From: Streptomyces spiroverticillatus
Lineage (GTDB): Bacteria > Actinomycetota > Actinomycetes > Streptomycetales > Streptomycetaceae
Direction: 5' to 3'
Assembly (NCBI GenBank): GCA_014650415.1
Contig: BMUX01000013.1
Coordinates: 1 to 64,000, forward strand
DNA length: 64,000 nucleotides
This document shows, piece after piece, positions 8,122-19,010 of this stretch. Position 1 is the stretch's first letter; every line of letters starts with the position of its first letter. Made by a program: the position numbers and the translations under genes. Below the pieces are notes generated by a model, which had not been told where the DNA came from, made no database searches, and saw only the letters and a list, made by a program, of their open reading frames with translations.

Positions 8122-8718
8122 GTGAGAATCAGCGGCGACGGTACGGCGACGGGCGGGCCGTATCCGCTCGGCAGTTCGGCCGACCCCACAGCAAGCTCCA
8201 CCCCGAAGGCGGCCCAGCCCGCCGCCGAAACGGTCGGTTACCGGGGGCCCACCGCGTGTGCGGCGGCCGGGATCACGTACCGGCAATTGGACTACTGGGC
8301 GCGCACCGGGCTCGTCGAGCCGAGCGTGCGGCCCGCGTACGGGTCGGGCACGCAGCGGCTCTACAGCTTTCGTGACGTCGTGGTGCTGAAGATCGTCAAG
8401 CGGTTCCTGGACACCGGGGTCGCATTGCAGAACATCCGCGCCGCCGTGCAGCATCTGAGGGCCCGGGGCTTTCAGGACCTGGAGCGGATGACGCTGATGA
8501 GCGACGGGGCGACGGTGTACGAGTGCACCTCGCCGGACGAGGTCGTCAGCCTGCTCCAGGGCGGGCAGGGGGTCTTCGGGATCGCGGTGGGCGTGGTGTG
8601 GCGGGACGTCGAGACGGCGTTGTCGCAGCTGCACGGGGAGCGTGTGGACACCGGCGAGACCCTGGTCGGGAACAACCCGGGGGATGAGCTGGCGAGGCGG
8701 CGCAACCGGGCGGTTTGA
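8122..8718 (+). CDS. MerR family regulator (Rv1830-like)
   Basis: A 198-residue regulator. After about 40 polar residues comes the MerR helix-turn-helix (GITYRQLDYWARTGLVEPSV, then GSGTQRLYSFRDVVVLKIVK) and a dimerisation helix, followed by an effector-like domain of about 80 residues. It matches Rv1830, a MerR protein found between the nuclease gene and gcvP in mycobacteria. Starts further upstream in frame lack a ribosome-binding site; the GTG used here has GGAGG 5 nt upstream. It has its own promoter after the preceding terminator. Confidence 0.88.
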   Translation: MRISGDGTATGGPYPLGSSADPTASSTPKAAQPAAETVGYRGPTACAAAGITYRQLDYWARTGLVEPSVRPAYGSGTQRLYSFRDVVVLKIVKRFLDTGVALQNIRAAVQHLRARGFQDLERMTLMSDGATVYECTSPDEVVSLLQGGQGVFGIAVGVVWRDVETALSQLHGERVDTGETLVGNNPGDELARRRNRAV

Positions 8719-8766
8719 GGGGCTGTGTGCTGTTTTGCGCGGCGGTGCGCTGTGCGGTCCGGTCGA

Positions 8767-8789
8767 TTGTCAGTGGCGTAGGGCAGCAT
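8767..8789 (+). promoter_or_regulatory. RecA-independent DNA-damage (PafBC-type) promoter of dinB
   Basis: TTGTCAGTGG (8767-8776) followed by CGTAGGG and CAGCAT (8784-8789). In mycobacteria and Streptomyces, TTGTCAGTGG at this distance from an nAnnnT -10 box is the signature of RecA-independent, PafBC-dependent damage promoters. Seven nucleotides separate the -10 from the dinB GTG, so the transcript should be leaderless. Confidence 0.8.
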
Positions 8790-8796
8790 CGGTGAG

Positions 8797-10182
8797 GTGA
8801 GGACCGCGCCGACCATTCTGCATCTCGACATGGATGCCTTCTACGCCGCAGTGGAGCAGGCGGCGAAGCCCAGCCTGCGCGGAAAGCCGGTCGTGGTGGG
8901 CGGGCTGGGGCCGCGCGGGGTGGTGGCCACCGCTTCGTACGAGGCCAGGCGTTTCGGCGTGCACTCGGCGATGCCGACGGCGCAGGCGCGCAGGCTGGCG
9001 CCCAATGCCGCGTACCTGGTGCCGCGCTTCACGGTGTACCGGGCGGTGAGCGAACAGGTGATGGGGCTGCTGGGGCGGTTGTCGCCGCTGGTGGAGCCGC
9101 TCAGCCTGGACGAGGCGTTCGTCGATCTGGAGGCCGGCGGGGTCGCCGACGACGAGGCCTCCGCGCGGGCGGTCGGGGAGCGGCTGCGGGAGCAGATCAG
9201 GGAGCTGACCGGGCTCAGTGGGTCGGTGGGGCTCGCGGGGTCCAAGATGCTGGCGAAGATCGCCTCCGAGGAGGCCAAGCCGGACGGGCTGTGTCTGATA
9301 GAGCCGGGGACGGAGCGGGAGCTGCTCGCGCCGATGCCGGTGCGGACTCTGCCCGGGGTCGGGCCCGCTACCGGTGATCATCTGCGGCGGGCCGGGATGA
9401 CGACGGTCGCGCACCTGGCGGAGGCGGGCGAGGACGAGCTCGTACGGCTGCTGGGGAAGGCGCACGGGGCGTCGCTGCACCGGATGGCCCAGGGGCTCGA
9501 CGACCGGCCCGTGGTGGCCGAGAGGGACGCCAAGTCGGTGTCGGTCGAGGACACCTTCGACGTGGACCTGCACGACCGGGTGCGGGTGCGGTCGGAGGTG
9601 GAGCGGCTGGCGGACCGGTGTGTGGAGCGGCTGCGGGGGGCGGGGCGGTCGGGGCGGACCGTGGTGCTCAAGGTGCGGCGTTTCGATTTCTCGACGTTGA
9701 CGCGGTCGGAGACGCTGCGGGGGCCGACGGACGATCCGGGGGTGGTGCGGGAGGCGGCGGCGCGGTTGCTGGAGGGGGTCGACACGACCGGGGGCGTGCG
9801 GTTGCTGGGGGTCGGCGTGACGGGGCTGGCGGACTATACGCAGGAGGATCTTTTTGCGCAGGCGGCGGAGGCGGAGGCCGCTGCCGCGGCTGCGGCTGCT
9901 GGGGAGCTTGGGGCGGGAGAGGCTGAGGAGGTGGCTCCGGAGCCTGTCGAGGAGGCGGTCGAGGTGACCGAGGCGGAGCCGGCCGGGGAGCGGAGGTGGC
10001 TGGCCGGGCACGACGTGCGGCATGTGGAGTTCGGGGCGGGGTGGGTGCAGGGGAGTGGGCTGGGGAGGGTGACGGTGCGGTTCGAGGAGCCGGGGTCGGT
10101 GGGGGTGGGGCGGGTGCGGACGTTTCGGGTCGATGATCCGGGGTTGGAGCGGGGGGAGCCGTTGCCCCTGGTCGGGGGGTGA
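8797..10182 (+). CDS. dinB: DNA polymerase IV (Y-family translesion polymerase)
   Basis: A 461-residue error-prone polymerase. The first acidic site is LHLDMDAFYAAVE (D11, D13), the second SLDEAFVD begins at S103; then come the thumb with two helix-hairpin-helix segments and the little-finger domain to about 350. Beyond it lies an Ala/Glu-rich linker (about 350-400) and a C-terminal 60-residue module beginning RRWLAGHDVRHVEFG, typical of Streptomyces DinB but of unknown use. No canonical beta-clamp motif is obvious to me in the tail. Transcription is predicted from the damage promoter directly in front, with GTG as a leaderless start. Confidence 0.93.
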   Translation: MRTAPTILHLDMDAFYAAVEQAAKPSLRGKPVVVGGLGPRGVVATASYEARRFGVHSAMPTAQARRLAPNAAYLVPRFTVYRAVSEQVMGLLGRLSPLVEPLSLDEAFVDLEAGGVADDEASARAVGERLREQIRELTGLSGSVGLAGSKMLAKIASEEAKPDGLCLIEPGTERELLAPMPVRTLPGVGPATGDHLRRAGMTTVAHLAEAGEDELVRLLGKAHGASLHRMAQGLDDRPVVAERDAKSVSVEDTFDVDLHDRVRVRSEVERLADRCVERLRGAGRSGRTVVLKVRRFDFSTLTRSETLRGPTDDPGVVREAAARLLEGVDTTGGVRLLGVGVTGLADYTQEDLFAQAAEAEAAAAAAAAGELGAGEAEEVAPEPVEEAVEVTEAEPAGERRWLAGHDVRHVEFGAGWVQGSGLGRVTVRFEEPGSVGVGRVRTFRVDDPGLERGEPLPLVGG

Positions 10183-10214
10183 GGGGTGGGTGAGTGGGGG
10201 GGGCTGTTCAGGCC

Positions 10215-10229
10215 GGGGGCGCTGCCCCC
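10215..10229 (+). terminator. Short G/C hairpin after dinB
   Basis: GGGGGC-GCT-GCCCCC, a 6-bp stem 32 nt after dinB. It is a weak candidate terminator between convergent genes; the surrounding sequence is so G+C-rich that alternatives exist. Confidence 0.45.
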
Positions 10230-10329
10230 GGGCCCCCGGTTTTCGCCCCGGTCCCGCCCCTTTCCCTAAAGCGCTCGCCGCGCGGCTTGTTGTTTGGTTG
10301 CTCGCGCAGTTCCCCGCGCCCCTGATGGT

Positions 10330-10647
10330 TCAGCCGGGGAGGTGGAGGCCGTAGTGGTGGTAGAGCTGGAGTTCTTGTTCGGGGGAGAGGTGGCGGCCCA
10401 CGCCGAAGTCGGGGGCGTCGCGGATGAGGGATTTTTCGAAGGGGATGCGGAGGGTGTCGTCCTCCAGGCGGCTCGGTTCGAGGGGGACGAAGGCGTCGCG
10501 GGAGAAGAGGCCCGTGCGCAGGGCCGCCCACTCCGGGACGCCGGTGGCGTCGTCGAGGTAGACCTCGTCCACCGTCCCGATCTTCGTGCCGTTGCGGTCG
10601 AACGCCTTGCGGCCGATCAGGCTGCGCGGATCGATGTCGGTCTGCAC
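10330..10647 (-). CDS. PRC-barrel domain protein
   Basis: A 105-residue protein whose central part (PRSLIGRKAFDRNGTKIGTVDEVYLDD) is a PRC barrel, the beta-barrel found in photosynthetic reaction centre H and the ribosome factor RimM. The C-terminus is acidic and ends in SPEQELQLYHHYGLHLPG, a tail common in actinobacterial stress proteins of this family. The reading frame continues 26 codons upstream, but a GGAGGG site 5 nt before the GTG at 10647 fixes the start. Function unknown. Confidence 0.82.
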   Translation of the reverse strand: MQTDIDPRSLIGRKAFDRNGTKIGTVDEVYLDDATGVPEWAALRTGLFSRDAFVPLEPSRLEDDTLRIPFEKSLIRDAPDFGVGRHLSPEQELQLYHHYGLHLPG

Positions 10648-10777
10648 TGTCCCTCCAACTGGTCGCAACTGCTGGGTGGATCCCCGTAAAACACTACGAA
10701 AGAGCAGAAATGCGAGGCTGGCCACTTGAGGGATCGAACGGAGAGTGCGCTGGTAGGCTGACCGAGGCTGCTGACCC

Positions 10778-11000
10778 CGTGCGGGAGAGTCCTCCGAGTG
10801 GATGTCGGAGGCGCCGAAGGAGCAACTCCTCCCCGGAATCTCTCAGGCCCCTGTACCGCACGGACGAGGTCACTCTGGAAAGCAGGGCGGGTGGCGGGTC
10901 CGGCGCAGGCCGGTGCGTGACCTTTCCTCACCGACGGTGAAAGTCGGGGTGCTGTTCGTGGCGCCCCGGTGAAGCTCTCAGGTTGAGATGACAGAGGGGG
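10778..11000 (+). promoter_or_regulatory. Tandem glycine riboswitch of gcvP
   Basis: Two glycine aptamers in tandem. Aptamer 1 (about 10778-10863) runs from CCGTGCGGGAGAG through GGCGCCGAAGGAGCAA to TCTCAGGCCCCTGTACCGCACGG. Aptamer 2 (about 10871-10998) runs from CACTCTGGAAAGC through CACCGACGGTGAAAG and GGCGCCCCGGTGAAGCTCTCAGG to ACAGAGG. The GCCGAAGGAGCAA and CTCTCAGG elements are diagnostic. Glycine riboswitches in front of glycine-cleavage genes in Streptomyces are ON switches. About 70 nt separate the second aptamer from the gcvP start; no classical intrinsic terminator is obvious there, so control may be translational or Rho-type. Confidence 0.93.
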
Positions 11001-11067
11001 AGGCCGTCCGGGTACCCGTGCCGTGGTGCCCCTCGCAGGTCGTGTCGGACCAGGAGGCCTTCCGCAG

Positions 11068-13956
<2,889 letters not shown>

Positions 13957-13985
13957 GCGGTGACGTCCGGCAGTTGACATGCGTG

Positions 13986-14021
13986 GGGGCCGGTGCGGAG
14001 TGGAGACTCCGGGCCGGCCCC
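13986..14021 (+). terminator. Compound hairpin after gcvP
   Basis: An outer stem GGGGCCGG/CCGGCCCC encloses an inner stem CGGAGT-GGAG-ACTCCG. It lies 30 nt after the gcvP stop and can also serve the convergent small gene. Confidence 0.8.
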
Positions 14022-14076
14022 TTCGTCGTACGTCCTGTTCCCGGCGTACGTCGACTGTGTCAGGCGTGCGGTGCGG

Positions 14077-14274
14077 CTAGGCAGCGGTGGCCACGTCCAG
14101 CGGGCGGTGCGGTGCGATGATCTGCCCGTTCGGCAGGAGCTCACCGGTGTCCTCGAAGAGGAGGACACCGTTGCACAGCAGGCTCCAGCCCTGCTCCGGG
14201 TGGTGCGCCATCGGATGGGCGGCCTCCCGGTCGGCGGATTCGGCGGTCGGGCAGGGTGGCTGGTGCTGGCACAT
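14077..14274 (-). CDS. DUF5999 family small protein
   Basis: A 65-residue protein of a family widespread in Streptomyces: MCQHQPPCPTAESADREAAH, then HHPEQGWSLLCNGVLLFEDTG and IIAPHRP. Three Cys and several His suggest, but do not prove, metal binding. No function is known to me. An upstream in-frame ATG at 14337 would add 21 residues; the shorter start matches the family's usual beginning, although its ribosome-binding site is weak. Confidence 0.8.
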   Translation of the reverse strand: MCQHQPPCPTAESADREAAHPMAHHPEQGWSLLCNGVLLFEDTGELLPNGQIIAPHRPLDVATAA

Positions 14275-14591
14275 GGAAGGGTTCTTTCGCTGCGTGGTGG
14301 TCGAGAAGGTGTTCCTGCGGCTCGAATCGGTGTTCATGGCCGCCCCCCGTATCAGTTGGTCCGGTCCCAGTGTTGCCCTACGGGCGTCGTTCCGCAGGGA
14401 TTTCACGGCAGCTCTTCTTATTGAACAAGGACGCGTCACCCGTGCGGACGGTTCAGCTCAACTGGCCCCTCTCTTCGGGTGGTTCGGGGTGACCCGAGTG
14501 GGCTACTCCGGATGGGGCATCCGGGCAGGGCGACGCCCCGCACCGTCGGGCAGGGGGTGCGGGGCGTCGTGCGCAGGCTTCGGGCGCGGGG
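14275..14591. other. Intergenic region upstream of the DUF5999 gene
   Basis: No credible gene. It contains a perfect 7-bp dyad CCGGATG-GGG-CATCCGG at 14508-14524 and the terminator of the next minus-strand gene. The promoter of the DUF5999 gene should lie in 14280-14400 (minus strand); the local drop in G+C around 14395-14440 is compatible with that. Confidence 0.6.
14531..14569 (-). terminator. 14-bp perfect hairpin terminator
   Basis: A perfect 14-bp stem (14531-14544 with 14556-14569) with an 11-nt loop, 22 nt beyond the stop of the following minus-strand gene. Confidence 0.85.
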
Positions 14592-15197
14592 TCAGGCGGG
14601 CTGGCCGAGGAGCGGGGACGCCTTCGCGGCGGGCGATGGGGCGAGCCGGAGCGCCAGGGCGGGCAGCAGGTCGGCGACCGTGTGCGGGCGGTGGGCGGCG
14701 ATGCCGGGCGGGGCCGGGGCGAGCGGGATCAGGACGTCGGTCGGGGCGGGGGTGCCGGTGGAGGCGTCGGTGGTGGGGTCGCCGTGCAGCCACAGGGTCA
14801 GCATGTAGAGGGCCGGTACGGACAGCAGGCGCGGCTGGCAGTCGGCCGCCATGGACTCGGCCTGGCGCAGCGCGCGTTCGGTGGAGGCGAGGTAGGGGCC
14901 CTCGAAGAAGTGCGAGAAGGTCCAGCCGTCCGGGGTGAGCATCGTGTCGGCGGCGGCCACCGCGCGGTCGTTGCTGCGGATCAGGAACCGCCAGCCGGTG
15001 AGCCGGGTGCGGAAGGGGCCGTCGCCGGGGGCGAGCCGGTCCAGCACATGGACGGGGAGCGGGAGTTCGGGCGTGTGCGGGCCCTGGAGGGCGCGCAGGG
15101 CCGGGGTGCGGGCCTCGCGGACGGCAGTGGGGGAGCCGAGAGCCGCGAGAACGCTGCGCAGGGCGGGCGCGGGAGCCGGGGGTACGTAAAGCGGCAT
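14592..15197 (-). CDS. Conserved hypothetical protein
   Basis: A 201-residue soluble protein that I do not recognise. It begins MPLYVPPAPAPALRSVLAAL, has a central segment LTGWRFLIRSNDRAVAAADT and FSHFFEGPYLASTERALRQAE, and a Pro/Thr-rich linker before an amphipathic C-terminus. No signal peptide, membrane segment or catalytic motif is evident. GC3 is high and consistent with coding; GAGAGGCG precedes the ATG. It is monocistronic, with its own terminator, and divergent from the glutamate-cysteine ligase gene. Confidence 0.7.
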   Translation of the reverse strand: MPLYVPPAPAPALRSVLAALGSPTAVREARTPALRALQGPHTPELPLPVHVLDRLAPGDGPFRTRLTGWRFLIRSNDRAVAAADTMLTPDGWTFSHFFEGPYLASTERALRQAESMAADCQPRLLSVPALYMLTLWLHGDPTTDASTGTPAPTDVLIPLAPAPPGIAAHRPHTVADLLPALALRLAPSPAAKASPLLGQPA

Positions 15198-15701
15198 GGT
15201 GGGACGCCTCTCGCTCGGGAGACACGGTGAAGCCTGGGCGGTGCGGACGACGCTGTCAGCGGTGCGGGGCCGGAGGGGGCCTTGGGCGAGGGCCCGGCGT
15301 CAACTCTCCGCCTCGTTCGCGGAGTTTATACGACACGTGTTCACACGATGTTTCCGCTAGCTGTCGCGGATATTGCGCGCAAGACAACTTCCGGACTTTC
15401 CGTACGGCACCGGGCCGAGGGAATCAAGGCCGCTTCCCGTGCGATTGCGGGGCGGGCGTGGGTAATTCGCCCCCGGCGCGGTCGGCCTGAACTCGTCGGC
15501 GTTTTGGACCACTTCCGGGAAGGTGGTAACTGCGCAGTGCACCATGCCCGCGGAATGTGCCGCGAGGAATGTGTGTCGAGGATACTGTGCGCCGGTCGTG
15601 CGCGGGGCGTTATGGATCAGTCGGCCGGGGCATCATCGACCGTGAACCACAGGACGCAGCGGTCGTGCCGCGGGCTGCCCCGGCTGAGGAAGGACGCTCC
15701 G
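15198..15701. other. Divergent intergenic region
   Basis: About 500 nt with lower and less codon-like G+C than its flanks. It has a hairpin CTCCGC-N7-GCGGAG at 15306-15324 followed by TTTAT; an imperfect dyad CCACTTCC/GGAAGGTGG near 15510-15527; and, nearer the + gene, GGAAT (15552-15556), 18 nt, GTC, close to the sigma-R pattern GGAAT-N18-GTT, plus a -10-like GATACT at 15581-15586. The frame of the + gene stays open back to 15282, but without coding features. Confidence 0.5.
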
Positions 15702-17210
15702 ATGGGTGAGAAGGTCGTGGCAGACGGATTTGATCTGTCGGACCGGCAGAAGTACCGGCACAAGCTCCACCAGTGCCTGGAGGGACTCGGGAGGCTGTTG
15801 GAGGAGAAGCGGTTCGACCGGCCGAAGAATCTGATGGGGCTGGAGATCGAGCTGAATCTGGCGGGGTCCGACGGGCTGCCGAAGATGATGAATGCAGAAG
15901 TGCTGGAGCGCATTGCGAGCCGGGATTTCCAGACCGAACTCGGCATGTTCAACCTGGAGGTCAATATCGTTCCGCACCGCCTCGGCGGACGCGTTCTCGA
16001 CCAATTGGCGGAGGAACTGCGGACCGGTCTCGGATATGCCCACCGGAAGGCCGCCGAGGTCGACGCGGGCATCGTGATGATCGGCATTCTGCCGACGCTG
16101 GGGCGGGACGACCTGGTGCACGCGAACCTGTCGGACGTCGACCGGTACGAGCTGCTGAACGAGCAGATCGTGGCGGCCCGGGGCGAGCCCTTCCAGCTCG
16201 ACATCGAGGGCGTCGAGCGGCTGACCTGCACGTCGGAGTCGATCGTGCCGGAGTCCGCGTGCACGTCGGTGCAGTTGCACCTCCAGGTGACGCCGGGGCG
16301 CTTCGCGGATGTGTGGAACGCGGCGCAGGCGGTGGCCGGGGTGCAGATCGCGGTCGGGGCCAACGCGCCGTTCCTGTTCGGGCAGGAGCTGTGGCGCGAG
16401 TCGCGCCCGCCACTGTTCACCCAGGCCACCGACACCAGGCCGCCGGAGCTGATCGCGCAGGGGGTGCGGCCGCGGACCTGGTTCGGGGAGCGGTGGGTGG
16501 AGTCGGCGTACGAGCTGTTCGAGGAGAACCTGCGGTTCTTCCCGTCGCTGCTGCCGATCTGCGACGAGGAGGACCCGCTGCGGGTGCTCGACGACGGGGG
16601 TGTGCCGCAGCTCAAGGAACTGGTGCTGCACAACGGGACCGTGTACCGGTGGAACCGGCCGGTGTACGGGGTCGCGGACGGGGTGCCGCATCTGCGGGTG
16701 GAGAACCGGGTGCTGCCGGCCGGGCCGACCGTCACGGACGTCATTGCGAATGCGGCCTTCTACTACGGGCTCGTACGGGCGCTCGCCGAGGACTCCAGGC
16801 CGGTGTGGCGGCGGATGGCCTTCAAGGACGCAGAGGCGAACTTCGACGCGGCGTGCCGGTACGGGATCGACGCGGAGCTGACGTGGCCGCGCGGCAGCCG
16901 GGGCTCGGGGACGCAGAAGGTGCCCGCGGTGAAGCTGGTGCGGGACGAGCTGCTGCCGCTGGCGGCGGCGGGGCTGGACGCGTGGGGGGTCGAGGCGGCG
17001 GACCGGGACAAGTACCTCGGGGTGATCGAGGAGCGGTGCCGCAGGCGGGTGAACGGGGCCTCCTGGCAGGTCGACACGTACCACCGGGCGGTCGAGGCGG
17101 GGCTGGGCAGGGAGGCGGCGCTGGCGGCCATGACGCGGAGGTACGGGGAACTGATGTGGGGCGGGGAGCCGGTGCACCTGTGGCCGGTGGGGTTTCCGGG
17201 GCCGTCGTGA
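15702..17210 (+). CDS. Glutamate-cysteine ligase family (GCS2) protein
   Basis: A 502-residue ATP-grasp-like ligase of the GCS2 family, which joins the gamma-carboxylate of glutamate to an amine such as cysteine. Visible family features are MGLEIELNLAG (residue 40s, metal/ATP binding Glu), TELGMFNLEVNIVPHRLGG, and the conserved ESACTSVQLHLQV core. It could be EgtA-like (ergothioneine pathway) or a YbdK-type carboxylate-amine ligase; neighbours do not decide between them because no egtB-D genes are nearby. GAGGAAGG 10 nt upstream fixes the ATG. Actinobacteria use mycothiol, so a glutathione role is unlikely. Confidence 0.85.
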   Translation: MGEKVVADGFDLSDRQKYRHKLHQCLEGLGRLLEEKRFDRPKNLMGLEIELNLAGSDGLPKMMNAEVLERIASRDFQTELGMFNLEVNIVPHRLGGRVLDQLAEELRTGLGYAHRKAAEVDAGIVMIGILPTLGRDDLVHANLSDVDRYELLNEQIVAARGEPFQLDIEGVERLTCTSESIVPESACTSVQLHLQVTPGRFADVWNAAQAVAGVQIAVGANAPFLFGQELWRESRPPLFTQATDTRPPELIAQGVRPRTWFGERWVESAYELFEENLRFFPSLLPICDEEDPLRVLDDGGVPQLKELVLHNGTVYRWNRPVYGVADGVPHLRVENRVLPAGPTVTDVIANAAFYYGLVRALAEDSRPVWRRMAFKDAEANFDAACRYGIDAELTWPRGSRGSGTQKVPAVKLVRDELLPLAAAGLDAWGVEAADRDKYLGVIEERCRRRVNGASWQVDTYHRAVEAGLGREAALAAMTRRYGELMWGGEPVHLWPVGFPGPS

Positions 17211-17337
17211 GGATGAGCCGGGAGTTCGGCCGGGTCCGCAGCGGGGCGGGGCTGGTGTTCACAGGCCGGGGAGGGAGGATGAGGTGATGTTGGTGGAGGT
17301 CTGAGCGTGATGTTGAGCGTGAGGGGACAGTGGGCCG

Positions 17338-18138
17338 GTGGCTGAAGTGGCGTCTGAGAAGCCGGTGGGCGGGCGGTGGGCCGAGCCCGGCCGGCGTGCC
17401 GTGGGGGCCGAGCTCCTGATCGTGCTGGCCCTGTCGCTCGGGGCCAGCGGGGTTTCCTCGCTGATCAGGTTCATCGGGGCGCTGACGCGGCCCGGCGGGC
17501 TGAAGGACCAGGCGGCGAACCTGAATTCGTCCGCCGCGCCCGGGAGGCCCTGGCTGGACCTGGTGTGGCAGCTGTTCAGCATTTCCACGGCGCTGGTGCC
17601 GGTGGCGCTCGTCGCGTACCTGCTGCTGCGGGAGGGGAGCGGGCTGCGGGAGATCGGCTTCGACCGGTCGCGGCCGTGGTCGGACCTGGGGCGCGGGACG
17701 CTCGTCGCGGCCGGGATCGGCAGTGCCGGGCTCGCCTTCTACCTGGCGATGAACGCGGCCGGGTTCAACCTCACCGTCGTGCCGGAGTCGCTGCCCGAGG
17801 TGTGGTGGAAGTACCCCGTACTGATCCTGTCGGCGATCCAGAACTCCGTGCTGGAGGAGGTCATCGTCGTCGGGTACGTCCTGCGCAGGCTCGGGCAGTT
17901 GGGGTGGACGCCGCTGGCCGCGCTGGTCGCGAGTTCGGTGCTGCGCGGGTCGTACCACCTGTACCAGGGGATCGGCGGGTTCCTCGGGAACGTCGTGATG
18001 GGCGTCGTCTTCGTGCTGCTGTACCGCAAGTGGGGGCGGGTGGGGCCGCTGGTGGCGGCCCACGCGCTGCTCGACATCGGGGCTTTCGTGGGGTACGCGG
18101 TGCTGGCGGGGAAGGTGGGCTGGCTGCCCACCCTCTGA
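17338..18138 (+). CDS. CPBP (Abi/Rce1-type) intramembrane endopeptidase family protein
   Basis: A 266-residue membrane protein with about seven hydrophobic segments. Motif 1 is E173-E174-VIVVGYV, where the usual EExxxR arginine is Val; motif 2 is RGSYHLYQG with the metal/catalytic His; motif 3 is HALLD. CPBP proteins are glutamic intramembrane proteases or their inactive relatives, often involved in processing prenylated peptides or in bacteriocin immunity. No peptide substrate gene is adjacent. The GTG start is preceded by GAGGGGA 10 nt away. Confidence 0.85.
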   Translation: MAEVASEKPVGGRWAEPGRRAVGAELLIVLALSLGASGVSSLIRFIGALTRPGGLKDQAANLNSSAAPGRPWLDLVWQLFSISTALVPVALVAYLLLREGSGLREIGFDRSRPWSDLGRGTLVAAGIGSAGLAFYLAMNAAGFNLTVVPESLPEVWWKYPVLILSAIQNSVLEEVIVVGYVLRRLGQLGWTPLAALVASSVLRGSYHLYQGIGGFLGNVVMGVVFVLLYRKWGRVGPLVAAHALLDIGAFVGYAVLAGKVGWLPTL

Positions 18139-18140
18139 GC

Positions 18141-19010
18141 TCAGGGGGCGGTGAGGAGGGTGCCGTCGACCACGGTGACCGCGTGACCGGTGAGGTGGGT
18201 GCGGTCGCCGTGCACTGCGGTACGGATGAGGCCGGTGCGGCGGCCGCCCTGGAAGCCGGTCAGCTCGGTGCGGCCCAGGCGGGCGGACCAGAACGGGGCG
18301 AGGGCGGTGTGGGCGCTGCCCGTCACCGGGTCCTCGTCGATGCCGACGGCCGGGAAGAAGCAGCGGGAGACGAAGTCGTACCCCTGGGAGGGGTCGTCCG
18401 CGAGCGCGGTGGCGATGACGCCGCGCCGGGAGAGGGCGGCGAGGGCCCTGAGGTCGGGGGTGAGGGCGCGGACCTCCTTCTCGCTGCGGAGCTCCACGAG
18501 GTAGTCGCCGACCTGGTCACCGGTGTAGTGCACCGTGAGCAGGTCGGCGCCGAGGGCCTCGGCCAGGCCCTCCAGGGGCTCGGTGTCGAGCAGTGGGGCG
18601 GTCGGGAAGTCGAGGGTGTGGGAGCCGTCGGCGGCGGGGGTCGCGGTGAGGATGCCGCTGCGGGTGGAGAAGGAGACGGGGCCGGTGGTGAGGCCGGTGG
18701 TGTGCAGGACGTGGGCGGTGGCGAGGGTGGCGTGGCCGCACATGTCGACTTCGGTGGTGGGGGTGAACCAGCGGAGGGCCCAGAGGGGGGTGGCTTCTGG
18801 GGTGGGTTCGGGGTCTGTTCCGGTCCCCGCCCCGGTCCCGGGGAGGGGGTGGGCGAAGGCGGTTTCCGGGAGGTTCAGCTCGGTGGCGACGTGCTGGAGG
18901 TAGGTGTCGTCGGGGAAGGCGGTGGCGGACTCCAGGAGGAGGACGCCGGCGGGGTTGCCGTGGAAGGGGGTGCTGGTGAAGGCGTCAACGGTACGGATTC
19001 GCAGGGGCAT
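18141..19010 (-). CDS. PhzF family epimerase/isomerase-like protein
   Basis: A 289-residue protein of the PhzF/diaminopimelate-epimerase fold: an N-terminal FTSTPFHGNPAGVLLL, the catalytic-type Glu49 in LNLPETAF, DMCGHATLA, and the C-terminal DEDPVTGSAHTALAPF. PhzF itself isomerises dihydro-3-hydroxyanthranilate in phenazine synthesis, but no phenazine genes are present, so the substrate is unknown. The frame is open another 170 codons upstream through low-complexity Pro-rich sequence; ATG at 19010 is where all relatives begin. It ends 2 nt from the convergent CPBP gene. Confidence 0.88.
   Translation of the reverse strand: MPLRIRTVDAFTSTPFHGNPAGVLLLESATAFPDDTYLQHVATELNLPETAFAHPLPGTGAGTGTDPEPTPEATPLWALRWFTPTTEVDMCGHATLATAHVLHTTGLTTGPVSFSTRSGILTATPAADGSHTLDFPTAPLLDTEPLEGLAEALGADLLTVHYTGDQVGDYLVELRSEKEVRALTPDLRALAALSRRGVIATALADDPSQGYDFVSRCFFPAVGIDEDPVTGSAHTALAPFWSARLGRTELTGFQGGRRTGLIRTAVHGDRTHLTGHAVTVVDGTLLTAP

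Noticed and set aside
11023..11067. GTG start extending GcvP by 15 residues
   Set aside because: The ATG at 11068 has the better ribosome-binding site and the N-terminus of known P-proteins.
15282..15701. 140-codon N-terminal extension of the glutamate-cysteine ligase family gene
   Set aside because: Low coding quality, no domain; ATG at 15702 with GAGGAAGG fits the family.
18141..19010. PhzF as part of a phenazine cluster
   Set aside because: No other phz genes are in the neighbourhood; PhzF-fold proteins are common in primary metabolism.
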